64,000 nt of DNA from Pseudomonas taetrolens (GTDB taxonomy: Bacteria > Pseudomonadota > Gammaproteobacteria > Pseudomonadales > Pseudomonadaceae), in the NCBI RefSeq assembly GCF_900475285.1, contig NZ_LS483370.1, positions 3,238,001 through 3,302,000 of the forward strand. Reading direction: 5' to 3'. The notes below the pieces were generated by a model. The model did not search any database and was not told where the DNA came from. It worked only from the letters and a program-made list of their open reading frames with translations. Of the stretch, positions 52,951 through 63,128 are shown in pieces; the stretch's first letter is position 1; every line of letters starts with the position of its first letter. The position numbers were made by a program, and so were the translations under genes.

Positions 52951-53400
52951 TCAGGGGTGTCGCACGCTGAGCAATGTCATGCTGCCAGCGAGCGGCCATT
53001 CCCCTTCGAGCTCCGCCAGACTTGCGGTCTGCATGGGCTGTGGCTGACGCAAATGGCCATGCTGCAACAGACTGATAAAATCACCGACAAAGGGCTGATG
53101 ACTCACCAAAAGCACATTGCCATGGTCAGGCAGCTGGCTCAGGGCGTACTTCGGTTCGCTCTCAGGCGTTAGCCACGGCGCGCTGATGAACGCGCCTGTG
53201 AAGCCCAGGGCTTCACGCACCAACGCCGCCGTTTGCCGGGCCCGGATGTAAGGGCTGATCAGGATCCTGTCCAGCGGTTGGCCAATCAGATGAGCAGCGC
53301 TTTGCAGCACTTGCTCACGCCCATGAGCCGTCAGCTCGCGGTCGGCATCACGCCTGGCATGAGGCTCAGCTTCTCCGTGCCGCAGAATCCAGACCTTCAC
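52951..53400 (-). CDS. sixA: Phosphohistidine phosphatase SixA
   Basis: A 149-residue histidine phosphatase family enzyme. The RHG motif is Arg7-His8-Gly9-Glu10 in WILRHGEAE, and the second active-site His is in LLVSHQPFVGD. E. coli SixA dephosphorylates the His of phosphotransferase-system or ArcB proteins. The GTG start overlaps the stop of the DUF4389 gene (GTGA), so it is translationally coupled. It is third in the gpsA operon. Confidence 0.9.
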   Translation of the reverse strand: MKVWILRHGEAEPHARRDADRELTAHGREQVLQSAAHLIGQPLDRILISPYIRARQTAALVREALGFTGAFISAPWLTPESEPKYALSQLPDHGNVLLVSHQPFVGDFISLLQHGHLRQPQPMQTASLAELEGEWPLAGSMTLLSVRHP

Positions 53401-53729
53401 GGCTTGCTCTCGGTGCCGTTGTCCGGTGCCTCATAAGGTGCTTCACCTTCAGGTGCGCGCGACGCTGGCCAATCGGCAAACGGCCAAGGCTTTTGCTCGG
53501 TGTGAAAACTGCCAAAACGGCCAATCTGCGCGAGATACAGGCTAAGGCTGTCGCCGAAGTTCATCAGCCCTCGGTTCGGGGCGCCATACACCAGACGATA
53601 AATCAGTTGCACCAGCACCAGGCCGCCAAGCACCAATTGCGCGACTTGCCAGACTAAAAGGAATACCAGCATCCACAGCACGCGCAGAACGAGAGACTCA
53701 TAGCGGGAGGCTTGTTTAGGGTCGTTCAT
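53397..53729 (-). CDS. DUF4389 family membrane protein
   Basis: A 110-residue protein of the DUF4389 family. A long hydrophobic pair of segments (LRVLWMLVFLLVWQVAQLVL then GGLVLVQLIYRLVYG) precedes NRGLMNFGDSLSLYLAQIGRF, a family block, and a Pro/Glu-rich C-terminus (EGEAPYEAPDNGTESKP). Function unknown. It starts 18 bases after gpsA and overlaps sixA by four bases, so all three are one operon. Confidence 0.82.
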   Translation of the reverse strand: MNDPKQASRYESLVLRVLWMLVFLLVWQVAQLVLGGLVLVQLIYRLVYGAPNRGLMNFGDSLSLYLAQIGRFGSFHTEQKPWPFADWPASRAPEGEAPYEAPDNGTESKP

Positions 53730-53747
53730 GTGCCGCTCCTGTCGTGC

Positions 53748-54773
53748 TCAGTTAAAACCACTGGTGGAGATAAAATCGACATCGGTCTTGGGCTCGGCGC
53801 GCATCAACAATTCGATGACCTGATTCAGCGTGCGCCCCTCGAACAGGATGGCGTGCAGGCCAGCGACCAACGGCATGTAAACATTCAGCTCCTGCGCCTT
53901 GGTCTTGAGCACTTTGAGGGTGTTCACCCCTTCAGCCACTTCGCCCAGACGGTTGACCGCCTCTTCGAGGCTCAATCCCTGCCCCAGGGCATAACCGACC
54001 TGATAGTTGCGGCTTTTAGCGGACGAGCAGGTCACAATCAAGTCACCTACACCGGCCAGGCCGAGAAAAGTCATTGGGTTGGCACCCTGACTGACGGCAA
54101 AGCGGGTCATTTCTGCCAAGGCACGGGTAATCAGCATGCTCTTGGTGTTTTCGCCCATGCCCAGCGCTACGGCCATGCCGGCGATGATCGCGTAAACGTT
54201 TTTCAACGCCCCGCCCAGTTCCACGCCGAACCGGTCGGCACTGGCATACACCCGGAACGTGCGGCCGTGCAGAGCAGCCTGAACCTCAGTGCACAGGGCT
54301 TCGTCAGCACTGGCCACTACCGTGGCGGTCAGCGCATGCTCGGCGACTTCGCGGGCCAGGTTGGGCCCGGACAACACGCCGATGCGCGCTTGCGGAGCTA
54401 TTTCTTCGAGGATTTCGCTCATCAGTTTGAAACTGTGCGCCTCGATCCCCTTGGTCAGACTGACCAGCATTTTTCCGCTCAAGCGCTCGGCATGCACCGC
54501 CAGCACATTGCGCAATGCGCTGGACGGCAATGCCACAAAGCACAGTTCGCAAGTATCGAGGGTCGCTTGCAAGTCAGTGACCGGCTCGACGCCCGGATGA
54601 ATCTTGATGCCTTTAAGGTAGCGAGGGTTCTCTCGATTGAGGCGAATCGCCTCGGCTTGCTCAGGATCGCGCATCCACTGATGCACACGATGACCGTTCT
54701 CTGCCAGCAAGTTGGCCACGGCGGTGCCGAAACTCCCGCCTCCCAAGACCGCAATAGCGCGCTGTTCCGTCAT
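53748..54773 (-). CDS. gpsA: Glycerol-3-phosphate dehydrogenase [NAD(P)+]
   Basis: A 341-residue GpsA that reduces dihydroxyacetone phosphate to glycerol-3-phosphate for phospholipid synthesis. The N-terminal dinucleotide loop is [10 protein letters not shown] (11-20), and [32 protein letters not shown] and [18 protein letters not shown] are standard family blocks with the catalytic Lys in the second. The ATG at 54773 is chosen over an adjacent TTG. It heads the operon with the DUF4389 and sixA genes and is divergent from the hybrid kinase. Confidence 0.95.
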   Translation of the reverse strand: MTEQRAIAVLGGGSFGTAVANLLAENGHRVHQWMRDPEQAEAIRLNRENPRYLKGIKIHPGVEPVTDLQATLDTCELCFVALPSSALRNVLAVHAERLSGKMLVSLTKGIEAHSFKLMSEILEEIAPQARIGVLSGPNLAREVAEHALTATVVASADEALCTEVQAALHGRTFRVYASADRFGVELGGALKNVYAIIAGMAVALGMGENTKSMLITRALAEMTRFAVSQGANPMTFLGLAGVGDLIVTCSSAKSRNYQVGYALGQGLSLEEAVNRLGEVAEGVNTLKVLKTKAQELNVYMPLVAGLHAILFEGRTLNQVIELLMRAEPKTDVDFISTSGFN

Positions 54774-54968
54774 ATGCAAACCCGTTTTCCATCTAGCTGT
54801 GGCAATCCCCGCATTATACGGAGCACATCCCTCGCGACTACCCCCAAGGCAAATGCTTGTGTGATTGAGTTCCCGGAAATAGATAGACCCGACTGGAAAA
54901 GCAGAGCGGCTCGGTTAACATGCCGCCTCGCTACTCATACTTTAGGGGCAGCTCTGCTGCAGGCAAGA

Positions 54969-56867
54969 ATGACCGCTCTCAGTCGCTGGGATATCCATAC
55001 CCGGACACAGATGATGAGTCTGGGCCCGGCCTTGTTATTGACCTTGTTGTTAATCAGCTTTTTTACCTTCGTGCGGATCCAGGACTTGCGTCAGGAGCTG
55101 AACCGCACAGGCCAGCTGATTGCCAGCCAATTGGCACCGGCCACGGAATACGGGGTGATGTCCGGCAATACCCACGTACTGGAAACCTTGATCAAGGCCT
55201 CGCTGAACACGCCCCACGTCCAGTTCGTGCAGGTTCAGGGACGGACTGACAACGTACTGGCTCACGCAGAACAACCGGCGTCAGCCTTTGATACGCGTTC
55301 ACAGATCGAAGTGTTCCAGGCGCCGGTCCGACTGCAGACAAGTCCGCCCGACCCTGTCTTCCTGTCCAGCAACGATCCTGTAGCGGCGCCGAGAGAGGAC
55401 TATCTGGGCCGGGTCCTGGTGGGCATGTCCAACGAGTCATTCAATGAGCGCCAGCACGAGATCCTGCTGAAAGCCGTGATCCTCGCGCTGTTTGCACTGG
55501 GGTTCACTTTCCTGCTGGCCAAACGCCTGGCGGCCAACCTGTCCAGACCCATCAGCGACATGAGCAATGCTGTCAAAGCCATCCAGCAAGGTGACTACAA
55601 AACCCCGCTGCCCGTGGTTGACGATGGCGAACTGGGCAGCCTGGCGCAACATATCAACAACCTGGCCGAAGCCCTGGAGCAAGCCAGTCGTGAACAGAAG
55701 ACCACCATCGCGCAGCTGATCCAGACCCGCGAAGAGGCCGAGCAGGCCAACCGTGCCAAAACCGACTTTCTGGCGATGATGAGTCACGAACTGCGTACAC
55801 CGATGAATGGGGTCTCGGGGATGCTGCAGCTTCTGGAAACCACCGAAATGACCGAGGAGCAGGTTGAATATGCCGCCCTCGCCTCCGAGTCCACCGAGCA
55901 TCTGCTCAAGGTCATCAACGATATCCTCGACTTCTCGCGAATTGAACGCTCGACGCTGGAACTCGAGCACATTCCTTTCAATCTCGCCGATCTGATCAAC
56001 ACCAGCGCTCAGGCCTTCCAGCACAGCGCCGGGCAACGGGGCCTGCAGTTGCAGCTGAACATTCCCGACGACCTGCCGGGCTTGCATGTGCTGGGCGATC
56101 CCACCCGGATCCGGCAAATCCTGGTGAATCTGATTGGCAACGCCCTGAAATTTACCGAACACGGACGTGTGCTCATCGAACCCCGCGGTCAACCGCTGGA
56201 TCACGAGCTGATCTGGTTCACCTGCACCGTGAGCGACAGCGGTATCGGAATAAGCACCGACAAACTGGAATCGATGTTCAATGCCTTCCAGCAAGCAGAC
56301 AGCTCGATTTCGAGGCGTTATGGCGGTACGGGCCTGGGCCTGCCTATCGCCCGCACCCTGGCCGAACGCATGGGCGGTACGCTACATGCCAAGAGCGAGG
56401 AAGCACGGGGCTCGGTGTTTACGCTGGAAATTCCTCTGGCACTGCATCACCCCGTTGCGCCCGGCAGCAGACCGGCCCCGGAGGCCGAGCCTGTGTCCCC
56501 AGCCGGACGCCGGGTGTTGCTGGTCGAAGATAACAAGGTCAATCAAACCGTCATTGCCGCGATGCTGAGCAGCCTGGGCTATGAGGTGAGTGTCGTCAGT
56601 GACGGTGCGCAAGCGATCCATCGGGCCAACACCGAATGCTTTGCGGCGATCCTGATGGACTGCCGCTTACCGATCATCGATGGCTATGAAGCGACCCGGC
56701 AAATCCGCCAACTGACGGGCGGCACTGCGCTGCCGATCATTGCCTTGACTGCGAACGCGTTGCAGGGCGACCGGGAGACCTGTTTGCTGGCCGGAATGAA
56801 CGATTACCTTGCAAAGCCCTTCAAACGGGCTGATCTGGAACAAATCCTGCTGCATTGGGTCCAGTAA
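54969..56867 (+). CDS. Hybrid sensor histidine kinase (PA1611-like)
   Basis: A 632-residue kinase. Two membrane segments (about 18-37 and 164-184) flank a periplasmic domain; HAMP (about 185-238), coiled coil, HisKA with His273 in MMSHELRTPMNG, HATPase (N box Asn391, DSGIG 423-427, GGTGLGL 452-458), and a receiver with Asp564 (ILMDCRLPIIDGYEATRQIR), Thr594 and Lys616. No Hpt domain, so a separate Hpt protein must complete the relay. It lies between gpsA and fabA as PA1611 does in P. aeruginosa, a kinase reported to bind RetS and feed the GacS/Rsm pathway. The ATG at 54969 (MTALSRWDIHTRTQMMSLG) follows AGG. Confidence 0.88.
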   Translation: MTALSRWDIHTRTQMMSLGPALLLTLLLISFFTFVRIQDLRQELNRTGQLIASQLAPATEYGVMSGNTHVLETLIKASLNTPHVQFVQVQGRTDNVLAHAEQPASAFDTRSQIEVFQAPVRLQTSPPDPVFLSSNDPVAAPREDYLGRVLVGMSNESFNERQHEILLKAVILALFALGFTFLLAKRLAANLSRPISDMSNAVKAIQQGDYKTPLPVVDDGELGSLAQHINNLAEALEQASREQKTTIAQLIQTREEAEQANRAKTDFLAMMSHELRTPMNGVSGMLQLLETTEMTEEQVEYAALASESTEHLLKVINDILDFSRIERSTLELEHIPFNLADLINTSAQAFQHSAGQRGLQLQLNIPDDLPGLHVLGDPTRIRQILVNLIGNALKFTEHGRVLIEPRGQPLDHELIWFTCTVSDSGIGISTDKLESMFNAFQQADSSISRRYGGTGLGLPIARTLAERMGGTLHAKSEEARGSVFTLEIPLALHHPVAPGSRPAPEAEPVSPAGRRVLLVEDNKVNQTVIAAMLSSLGYEVSVVSDGAQAIHRANTECFAAILMDCRLPIIDGYEATRQIRQLTGGTALPIIALTANALQGDRETCLLAGMNDYLAKPFKRADLEQILLHWVQ

Positions 56868-56966
56868 CTTATGGCGAATGAACCACCTGCGACTGGCGTT
56901 AATGGCAAAAGTGCGGCAGTCTTAGGCACCCGAATGGGTCGATTAACCGGCCCGGTTTAAATTTTC

Positions 56967-56984
56967 AGTGCACAAGTGTACATT
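56967..56984. promoter_or_regulatory. Candidate DesT-type operator of fabAB
   Basis: AGTGCACAAGTGTACATT, an 18-base imperfect palindrome 131 bases before the fabA start. It fits an AGTGnAC-N4-GTnCACT pattern at all fixed positions but one. I recall that the TetR regulator DesT binds such a site near fabA in P. aeruginosa. Confidence 0.45.
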
Positions 56985-57115
56985 CCTGTCCTTAGCGCTG
57001 TGACTTTCACTACAACGCAATAGTCTATGTGTAGGCTGGCGAACTGAAACTCGATGTTTCAGTTGGTCGGGAAGATTTGCCCCACCCTGCCGCATGGGAT
57101 TATTGAGGAGCTCGC

Positions 57116-57631
57116 ATGACCAAACAAAACGCCTTTACTCGGGAAGATTTGCTGCGCTGTAGCCGCGGCGAGCTGTTCGGCCCAGGTAACGCGCAACTGC
57201 CCGCCCCTAACATGCTGATGGTGGATCGCATCACCCATATCAGCGAAGAGGGTGGCAAGTACGGCAAAGGTGAATTGGTCGCCGAGCTGGATATCAATCC
57301 AGACCTGTGGTTCTTCGCCTGTCACTTCGAAGGTGATCCGGTGATGCCGGGCTGCCTGGGCCTTGATGCCATGTGGCAGCTGGTTGGATTTTTCCTGGGC
57401 TGGCAAGGTTTGCCAGGCCGTGGTCGAGCCCTGGGCTCGGGCGAGGTGAAATTCTTCGGCCAGGTCTTGCCGACCGCCAAGAAGATCACTTACAACATTC
57501 ATATCAAGCGTGTTCTGCGCGGCAAGTTGAACCTGGCCATTGCCGATGGTTCCGTCAGCGTTGACGGCCGCGAAATCTACACCGCCGAAGGCCTTCGGGT
57601 CGGCGTTTTTACATCCACTGAAAACTTCTAA
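57116..57631 (+). CDS. fabA: 3-hydroxydecanoyl-ACP dehydratase/isomerase
   Basis: A 171-residue hotdog-fold enzyme that dehydrates 3-hydroxydecanoyl-ACP and isomerises the product to the cis-3 form, the branch point to unsaturated fatty acids. The active-site pair is His70 in [14 protein letters not shown] and Asp84 in [10 protein letters not shown] clean ribosome binding site (TTGAGGAG) precedes the ATG at 57116. It starts 249 bases after the hybrid kinase stop and fabB follows 11 bases later. Confidence 0.98.
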   Translation: MTKQNAFTREDLLRCSRGELFGPGNAQLPAPNMLMVDRITHISEEGGKYGKGELVAELDINPDLWFFACHFEGDPVMPGCLGLDAMWQLVGFFLGWQGLPGRGRALGSGEVKFFGQVLPTAKKITYNIHIKRVLRGKLNLAIADGSVSVDGREIYTAEGLRVGVFTSTENF

Positions 57632-57642
57632 GGGTTATCCGC

Positions 57643-58863
57643 ATGCGCCGCGTCGTTATCACTGGTCTGGGCATCGTTTCGTGCCTGGGCAATGACAAAG
57701 AGACCGTCTCCGCTAACCTGCGTGCAAGTCGCCCTGGCATCCGATTCAACCCGGAATATGCCGAAATGGGTCTGCGTAGCCAGGTTTCCGGCTCCATTGA
57801 CCTGCCTCTCGAAGAGCTGATTGATCGCAAGATCTATCGCTTCGTCGGCCACGCAGCGGCTTACGCCTATCTGGCCATGAAAGACGCCATCACTGACTCG
57901 GGCCTGAGCGAGGAGCAAGTCTCCAACCCGCGTACCGGTCTGATCGCCGGCTCTGGCGGCGCGTCGACCTTGAACCAGATGGAAGCGCTGGACATCCTGC
58001 GTGAAAAAGGCGTGAAACGTGTTGGCCCGTACCGCGTAACGCGGACCATGAGCAGCACTGTTTCGGCTTGCCTGGCCACTCCGTTCAAAATCAAGGGTCT
58101 GAACTACTCCATCGCTTCTGCCTGCGCGACCAGTGCTCATTGCATCGGTACTGCCATGGAGCAGATCCAGATGGGCAAGCAGGACATCGTGTTTGCAGGT
58201 GGTGGCGAAGAAGAACATTGGAGCCAGTCGTTCCTGTTCGACGCCATGGGCGCGCTGTCCAGCCAGTACAACGATACCCCTGAAAAAGCCTCCCGTGCCT
58301 ATGACGCCAAGCGTGACGGTTTCGTCATCGCCGGTGGTGGCGGTATGGTCGTGGTTGAAGAGCTGGAACATGCTCTGGCCCGTGGCGCGAAAATCTATGC
58401 CGAAATCGTTGGCTACGGCGCAACGTCCGACGGCTACGACATGGTTGCGCCAAGCGGTGAAGGTGCAATCCGCTGCATGCAAATGGCGATGTCCACCGTT
58501 GACGCTCCGATTGACTACCTGAACACCCACGGCACCTCGACTCCGGTCGGCGACATTGCCGAGATGAAAGGCGTGCGTGAAGTGTTCGGCGAAAACGCGC
58601 CAGCAATCAGCTCCACCAAGAGCCTGTCGGGTCACTCTCTGGGCGCCGCCGGCGTTCACGAAGCGATCTACTGCATGCTGATGATGGAAGGCAACTTCAT
58701 GGCCGGCTCGGCCAACATTGAAGAACTGGACCCAGCGGTCGCAGACATGCCGATCCTGACCAAAACCCGCGAAAATGCCACCATCAACACCGTGATGAGC
58801 AACAGCTTCGGCTTCGGTGGCACCAACGCCACTCTGGTTCTGAAGCGCTGGGAAGGCAAATAA
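57643..58863 (+). CDS. fabB: 3-oxoacyl-ACP synthase I
   Basis: A 406-residue KAS I enzyme that elongates unsaturated acyl-ACPs. The triad is Cys161 in SACATSAH, His296 in [10 protein letters not shown] and His331 in [10 protein letters not shown]. Coupled to fabA by a short gap (11 bases), it completes the unsaturated fatty acid pathway. It is followed by a very good terminator. Confidence 0.98.
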   Translation: MRRVVITGLGIVSCLGNDKETVSANLRASRPGIRFNPEYAEMGLRSQVSGSIDLPLEELIDRKIYRFVGHAAAYAYLAMKDAITDSGLSEEQVSNPRTGLIAGSGGASTLNQMEALDILREKGVKRVGPYRVTRTMSSTVSACLATPFKIKGLNYSIASACATSAHCIGTAMEQIQMGKQDIVFAGGGEEEHWSQSFLFDAMGALSSQYNDTPEKASRAYDAKRDGFVIAGGGGMVVVEELEHALARGAKIYAEIVGYGATSDGYDMVAPSGEGAIRCMQMAMSTVDAPIDYLNTHGTSTPVGDIAEMKGVREVFGENAPAISSTKSLSGHSLGAAGVHEAIYCMLMMEGNFMAGSANIEELDPAVADMPILTKTRENATINTVMSNSFGFGGTNATLVLKRWEGK

Positions 58864-58882
58864 GCCCTCAGCTCGCGACATA

Positions 58883-58913
58883 AAAATGCCCCGACGGTTC
58901 GGGGCATTTTTTT
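58883..58913 (+). terminator. Terminator of fabAB
   Basis: AAAATGCCCCGA (58883-58894) pairs with TCGGGGCATTTT (58899-58910) around CGGT, and the T-run extends to 58913. Confidence 0.95.
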
Positions 58914-58926
58914 GCCTGGCCTAAAG

Positions 58927-59937
58927 CTAACGGCTTTTTTTCGGCAACACTGACAAGAAATTATCCTTGGCGACCTTGCGCGCCACTGCGTCGGGCAACG
59001 CATCCAGAAACGGGCCAAAGCTGCGCAACTCCTCACCCAACTTGTCGAAACGCCCTACTACATCCGAGCCCAGCATGAACCGCCCGGGGAAGCGCTCCAC
59101 CAGCGCAACCCACTCAGGCCTCGCCCTGCCTTGCTCATCCAGCAAATACGGCGTGAGCATGCTCCAGGACAGGTCTATGTAGAGATTGGGGTACGCGGCC
59201 AGTAACCGGGCAAGCGTTGGCAACAGGAAGGGCATTTCTTCCTGATGCCGATGTATCTCGGCACTTGTCCCCGCATGCGCCCAGATGAAACGGGTGCCGG
59301 GATGCTTGTTCAATGGTTCTTCGAGTTCTGCCAGATACAGCGGGTTCTTCTCACGCTTTGACGTGATGTTGGAGTGCAGCAAAACGGGCAAGTCATGTTC
59401 AGCGGCCAGCGTGTACACCTTCATCATGGCCTCGTTGTTGGCACGCGGCGTATCTCCGGAGATCAGCGCTGTCAGGTCATCGTGACGGGTGAACACTTCG
59501 CCAATGCCTTGCCATAACCCCGGATCGAGATCGAGCATGCGCTGAATGTGCGCCGCGGCGTTCTTGTCATTGGGGTTAAATCCCGACAGGAACGGGTGAA
59601 AGTGCTCTCGCTGCTTCGGGCTCAGCTTGTTGATTGCCGCAGCCACCCACACATCGGTCGCGCTGTACCAATATGCATCGGCATCATCGCCAGCGTAGTA
59701 ACGCGGGCGCTTGGGCTCGTCTTCATGCCATTTTTTGGCCACGGGTATCCCCGAGATCATCACGTGTTCAATGTGATTGCTGGCCATTGCCTCAAGCAAC
59801 GCATCCATGCCTGCCGTTTCCTGGAAGAAGTCTACGTAATGCAGATGGGCATCACTGTAGGTGTAGTCACGAGCCTGGGCCCAGGTGCTGGCCATCAGCA
59901 CGGCGAACGCAAGCCCCGTATATTTAAATAACCGCAT
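58927..59937 (-). CDS. Exported amidohydrolase-family protein
   Basis: A 336-residue protein of the amidohydrolase (TIM-barrel) superfamily with a signal peptide (MRLFKYTGLAFAVLMASTWA, cleavage near AQA-RD after residue 22). The metal-binding start is DAHLHYVDFF (residues 28-37), then HSNITS and IWAHAGTSAEIHRH, and LGSDVVGRFDKLGEELRSF near the end. GGAGGGGG before the ATG at 59937 fixes the start. It should act in the periplasm; such exported members are uncommon. Substrate unknown. Confidence 0.78.
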   Translation of the reverse strand: MRLFKYTGLAFAVLMASTWAQARDYTYSDAHLHYVDFFQETAGMDALLEAMASNHIEHVMISGIPVAKKWHEDEPKRPRYYAGDDADAYWYSATDVWVAAAINKLSPKQREHFHPFLSGFNPNDKNAAAHIQRMLDLDPGLWQGIGEVFTRHDDLTALISGDTPRANNEAMMKVYTLAAEHDLPVLLHSNITSKREKNPLYLAELEEPLNKHPGTRFIWAHAGTSAEIHRHQEEMPFLLPTLARLLAAYPNLYIDLSWSMLTPYLLDEQGRARPEWVALVERFPGRFMLGSDVVGRFDKLGEELRSFGPFLDALPDAVARKVAKDNFLSVLPKKSR

Positions 59938-60072
59938 GATTCCCCCTCCGTTGACTGCGATAGACACGACTGGCACCACAAGGGTTCAGGTACTCGATCA
60001 AATGGAACGCATGGAGCGCGGTATGCTCTATAAAGATCAGGTCCCTTAATCACTGCCAAGTTGAGGTTTGCC

Positions 60073-60489
60073 ATGACTGTTACCGTAAATACCCTGTCGC
60101 ACGATAACTTTCGCCACAGTGTCATGATCGATGATCACGAAGTGTTTGCTGACCTTCCCACCTCCATGGGCGGCGAAAGCTCTGCGCCTTCTCCCCACGA
60201 TTACTTCGATGCTGCGCTGGGTGCCTGCAAGGCCTTGACCCTCAGGCTGTACGCGCAGAAGAAGGACATTCCGCTCACCGGGGTGACGGTGGAGGTTAAG
60301 CACGATGCCAGTGAAGAGCAGCAAGGCAAGTACGCCCTGCACGTCAAGCTGACGCTCAAAGGGGTATTGACGGATGCACAGCGCGATGAACTGCACCGTG
60401 TGGCCGACAAGTGCCCACTGCATAAATTGATGACAACCGCAGATGTCACCATCGAAACCCACCTGTCTGAAGGTGCTTTCAGCCAGTAG
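60073..60489 (+). CDS. OsmC-family peroxiredoxin-like protein
   Basis: A 138-residue OsmC/Ohr-superfamily protein. The peroxidatic cysteine is Cys52 in GACKALTLRLYAQKK and the resolving one is Cys114 in ADKCPLHKLM. SPHDYFDAALGACKA is the family signature. It reduces organic peroxides; the sequence is nearer to the YhfA-like branch than to classic OhrA. The ATG at 60073 follows GAGGT; a TTG at 60061 is less likely. Confidence 0.85.
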   Translation: MTVTVNTLSHDNFRHSVMIDDHEVFADLPTSMGGESSAPSPHDYFDAALGACKALTLRLYAQKKDIPLTGVTVEVKHDASEEQQGKYALHVKLTLKGVLTDAQRDELHRVADKCPLHKLMTTADVTIETHLSEGAFSQ

Positions 60490-60561
60490 GAAAAGAGAGT
60501 CCGCTGCCAGCACTGGAGCGTTGGGTTATGCTCAACGCTCCTTCCTTCCAGGAACAGCGTC

Positions 60562-61422
60562 ATGCCACCACTGACCATTATTCGTCCTCGTGCCGAAGAG
60601 GTTGAAGGCCAACCCATCTTGCGCCCTCTGCCTTCAGCCAAATGCCGCAGTGTCGGACCTTTCGTATTTTTCGACCACATGCTGCGCACCCATTACCCGG
60701 CTGGCCACGGCATGAATATCCGGCAGCATCCGCATATTGGCCTGTCGACCCTGACTTACTTGTTTGAAGGCCAGCTCCAGCATAAAGACAGCCTGGGCTC
60801 TGACCAGCAGGTGGGCCCGGGTGAAGTCAGCTGGATGACCGCCGGCGCGGCCATTGCCCACATTGAGCGCACACCCGCTGCATTGCTGGCGCAAGGCTCA
60901 ACATTGAGCGGGCTGCAAGTGTGGCTGGCCTCCCCCAAAGAACACGAGCAAGGGGCTGGTCATTACAGCCACCATGACGCTGGCAGCTTGCCGTTCAGCG
61001 ATAACCTGGGCGTCAGGATTCGTCTGATTGCAGGCACGGGTTTTTGCATGACCTCCCTCGTACCGGTGCTGTCACCTACGCTGTATGCGCAAGTGCACAT
61101 GCAAACAGCCACGACCCTGCTCATCCCTGCAGAACACCCTGAGCGCGCGCTGTATCTCCTGGAAGGTGAAGCATTGCTCGATGGCCAGGCGCTTGAGCCA
61201 CACTGCCTGGTCGTGTTGCCTGAGGGTGATGACGTGACGCTATGCGCAGAAAGCGATTGCCATGCGGTCATCATCGGTGGATCGCCGCTGGAGGGGCCGC
61301 GAAGAATGAACTGGAACTTCGTTGCCAGCGACCCAGCGCTCATCGAACAAGCGAGAACCCGCTGGGCTGCGGGGGATTGGCCGACCGTACCCGGCGAAAC
61401 GGGACGTATCGAGTTGCCTTGA
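60562..61422 (+). CDS. Pirin family protein
   Basis: A 286-residue two-cupin protein. The metal-binding cupin contains His56 and His58 in HPHIGLSTLTYLFEG, then His100 and Glu102 in AAIAHIERTP. Bacterial pirins act as quercetinases or as regulators of central metabolism; which applies here is unknown. It follows the OsmC gene by 72 bases and converges with the antiporter gene. Confidence 0.87.
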   Translation: MPPLTIIRPRAEEVEGQPILRPLPSAKCRSVGPFVFFDHMLRTHYPAGHGMNIRQHPHIGLSTLTYLFEGQLQHKDSLGSDQQVGPGEVSWMTAGAAIAHIERTPAALLAQGSTLSGLQVWLASPKEHEQGAGHYSHHDAGSLPFSDNLGVRIRLIAGTGFCMTSLVPVLSPTLYAQVHMQTATTLLIPAEHPERALYLLEGEALLDGQALEPHCLVVLPEGDDVTLCAESDCHAVIIGGSPLEGPRRMNWNFVASDPALIEQARTRWAAGDWPTVPGETGRIELP

Positions 61423-61448
61423 AGAGCAGGCCGAAACATTTGACCATT

Positions 61449-61470
61449 GCCGCCAGATCCTTCCGGCGGC
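61449..61470. terminator. Hairpin between convergent genes
   Basis: GCCGCC (61449-61454) pairs with GGCGGC (61465-61470), with a 10-base loop and no T-tract, between the pirin and antiporter genes. Function as a terminator is inferred from position. Confidence 0.4.
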
Positions 61471-61487
61471 GTGCTGGATATGACGCC

Positions 61488-62810
61488 TTACAGCGTCATC
61501 GCTGCTACCCAGCCAAAAGCCAGCAGTGGCAGGTTGTAATGCAAGAACGTGGGAACCACGGTGTCCCATATGTGGTGATGCTGACCGTCGATATTCAGGC
61601 CAGAGGTCGGCCCCAGGGTTGAGTCCGAGGCCGGAGAGCCCGCATCACCCAAGGCACCCGCCGTACCGACAATGCACACGATGGCCATCGGGCTGAAACC
61701 CAGCTGCACACACAGCGGCACGAATATCGCCGCCAGAATCGGTACCGTCGAAAATGACGAGCCAATGCCCATGGTCACCAGCAATCCGACCAGCAGCATC
61801 AGCAACGCGCCCCAACCCTTACTGTGATTGATCCAGCCTGCAGACGCCTCAACCAGCGATTTAACTTCGCCGGTGGCTTTCATGACTTCGGCAAAACCTG
61901 AAGCGGCGATCATGATGAATCCGATCATGGCCATCATCTTCATGCCTTCCGTGAACAGGTCGTCCGTCTCACGCCAGCGGACAATGCCCGACACCGAAAA
62001 AATCAGAAAGCCCGCCAGTGCACCGATGATCATGGAGCCCAGCCATAGCTGAATGATAAACGCGGCGGCAATGGCTCCCCCGGCTACCAACAGGGTCAAC
62101 GGGTTATAACTGACGGCAACTTGCTCAACCTGTTCGATCCTGGCCAGGTCATATTCGCGCTTTTTGCGGTAACTGATAAAAACCGCCACCAACAAGCCCA
62201 CCAGCATCCCCAGCGCGGGAATCGCCATTGCGTGAGTGACATTGACCTGACTGACGTCGACCCCGCCCTTGCCGACATTGGCCAGCAGGATCTGGTTCAG
62301 GAAGATGTTGCCGAAACCCACGGGCAAGAAGATATAAGGCGTGATCAAGCCAAATGTCATGACACAAGCAATCAGCCGACGGTCAATCTTCAGCTTGGTC
62401 AGCACATACAACAGGGGCGGAACCAACAGGGGAATAAAAGCGATATGGATGGGCAGAATGTTTTGCGAAGAAATCGCCACCACCAGCAATAGACCGATCA
62501 GAAGCCACTTTATGCGGCTACCACCGCCCAGCTGCTGCCTGTTGACCATTGTCAGGGCCTTGTCGGCCAATGCGTGGGCCAGACCGGACTTGGCAATCGC
62601 AACGGCAAAGGCACCCAACATTGCGTAAGACAACGCAACCGTTGCGCCTCCACCCAGCCCACTGTTAAAGGCATTGAGCGTGGCTTCGATGCCCAACCCG
62701 CCCACGAGACCGCCGACGACAGCCCCGACAATCAGAGCGATGACCACATGCACACGGGACAGGCTGAGCACCAGCATGATGCCGACCGCGGCAATTACTG
62801 CATTTATCAT
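61488..62810 (-). CDS. Na+/H+ antiporter-family permease
   Basis: A 440-residue membrane protein with about 11-12 hydrophobic segments, of the NhaC/Na+-H+ antiporter-like family. It starts [20 protein letters not shown] with [20 protein letters not shown] and carries [20 protein letters not shown] in the middle and [17 protein letters not shown] and [19 protein letters not shown] near the end. GAGGT before the ATG at 62810 sets the start; the frame is open for 44 more codons. The transported ion or organic solute is not known. Confidence 0.82.
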   Translation of the reverse strand: MINAVIAAVGIMLVLSLSRVHVVIALIVGAVVGGLVGGLGIEATLNAFNSGLGGGATVALSYAMLGAFAVAIAKSGLAHALADKALTMVNRQQLGGGSRIKWLLIGLLLVVAISSQNILPIHIAFIPLLVPPLLYVLTKLKIDRRLIACVMTFGLITPYIFLPVGFGNIFLNQILLANVGKGGVDVSQVNVTHAMAIPALGMLVGLLVAVFISYRKKREYDLARIEQVEQVAVSYNPLTLLVAGGAIAAAFIIQLWLGSMIIGALAGFLIFSVSGIVRWRETDDLFTEGMKMMAMIGFIMIAASGFAEVMKATGEVKSLVEASAGWINHSKGWGALLMLLVGLLVTMGIGSSFSTVPILAAIFVPLCVQLGFSPMAIVCIVGTAGALGDAGSPASDSTLGPTSGLNIDGQHHHIWDTVVPTFLHYNLPLLAFGWVAAMTL

Positions 62811-63128
62811 TACAACCTCATAGCGATAGCGCGCACCACGATAAAACACCGTAAAGCGGAAAATTCCGGACGCAGACTGTTGTTCACGCTGCCGGTTCTG
62901 GAAGGTGGGACATATTTGAGGGCGCACACTTTGCAACAGCACCGCGACCTTGTCAAAGCACGCTCAACAAGCCTCTCCTCAGCCTCGCCAGCCGATTTCG
63001 GGCTTGATCCCCGAAGCGCTGATCCCCCTGCCGCGCGCGAGGTTGTCAATACTGATAATTCAGCCCTGCGCGTAAAGAAACGTCCCGAGCGGCCGCTAAC
63101 AAGCAAAGCCTCTTTTTAGGATGTCGTC

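Noticed and set aside
53712..54968. The long open frame in front of the hybrid kinase
   Set aside because: It runs antisense to gpsA over nearly all its length; kinase sequence starts only at the ATG at 54969.
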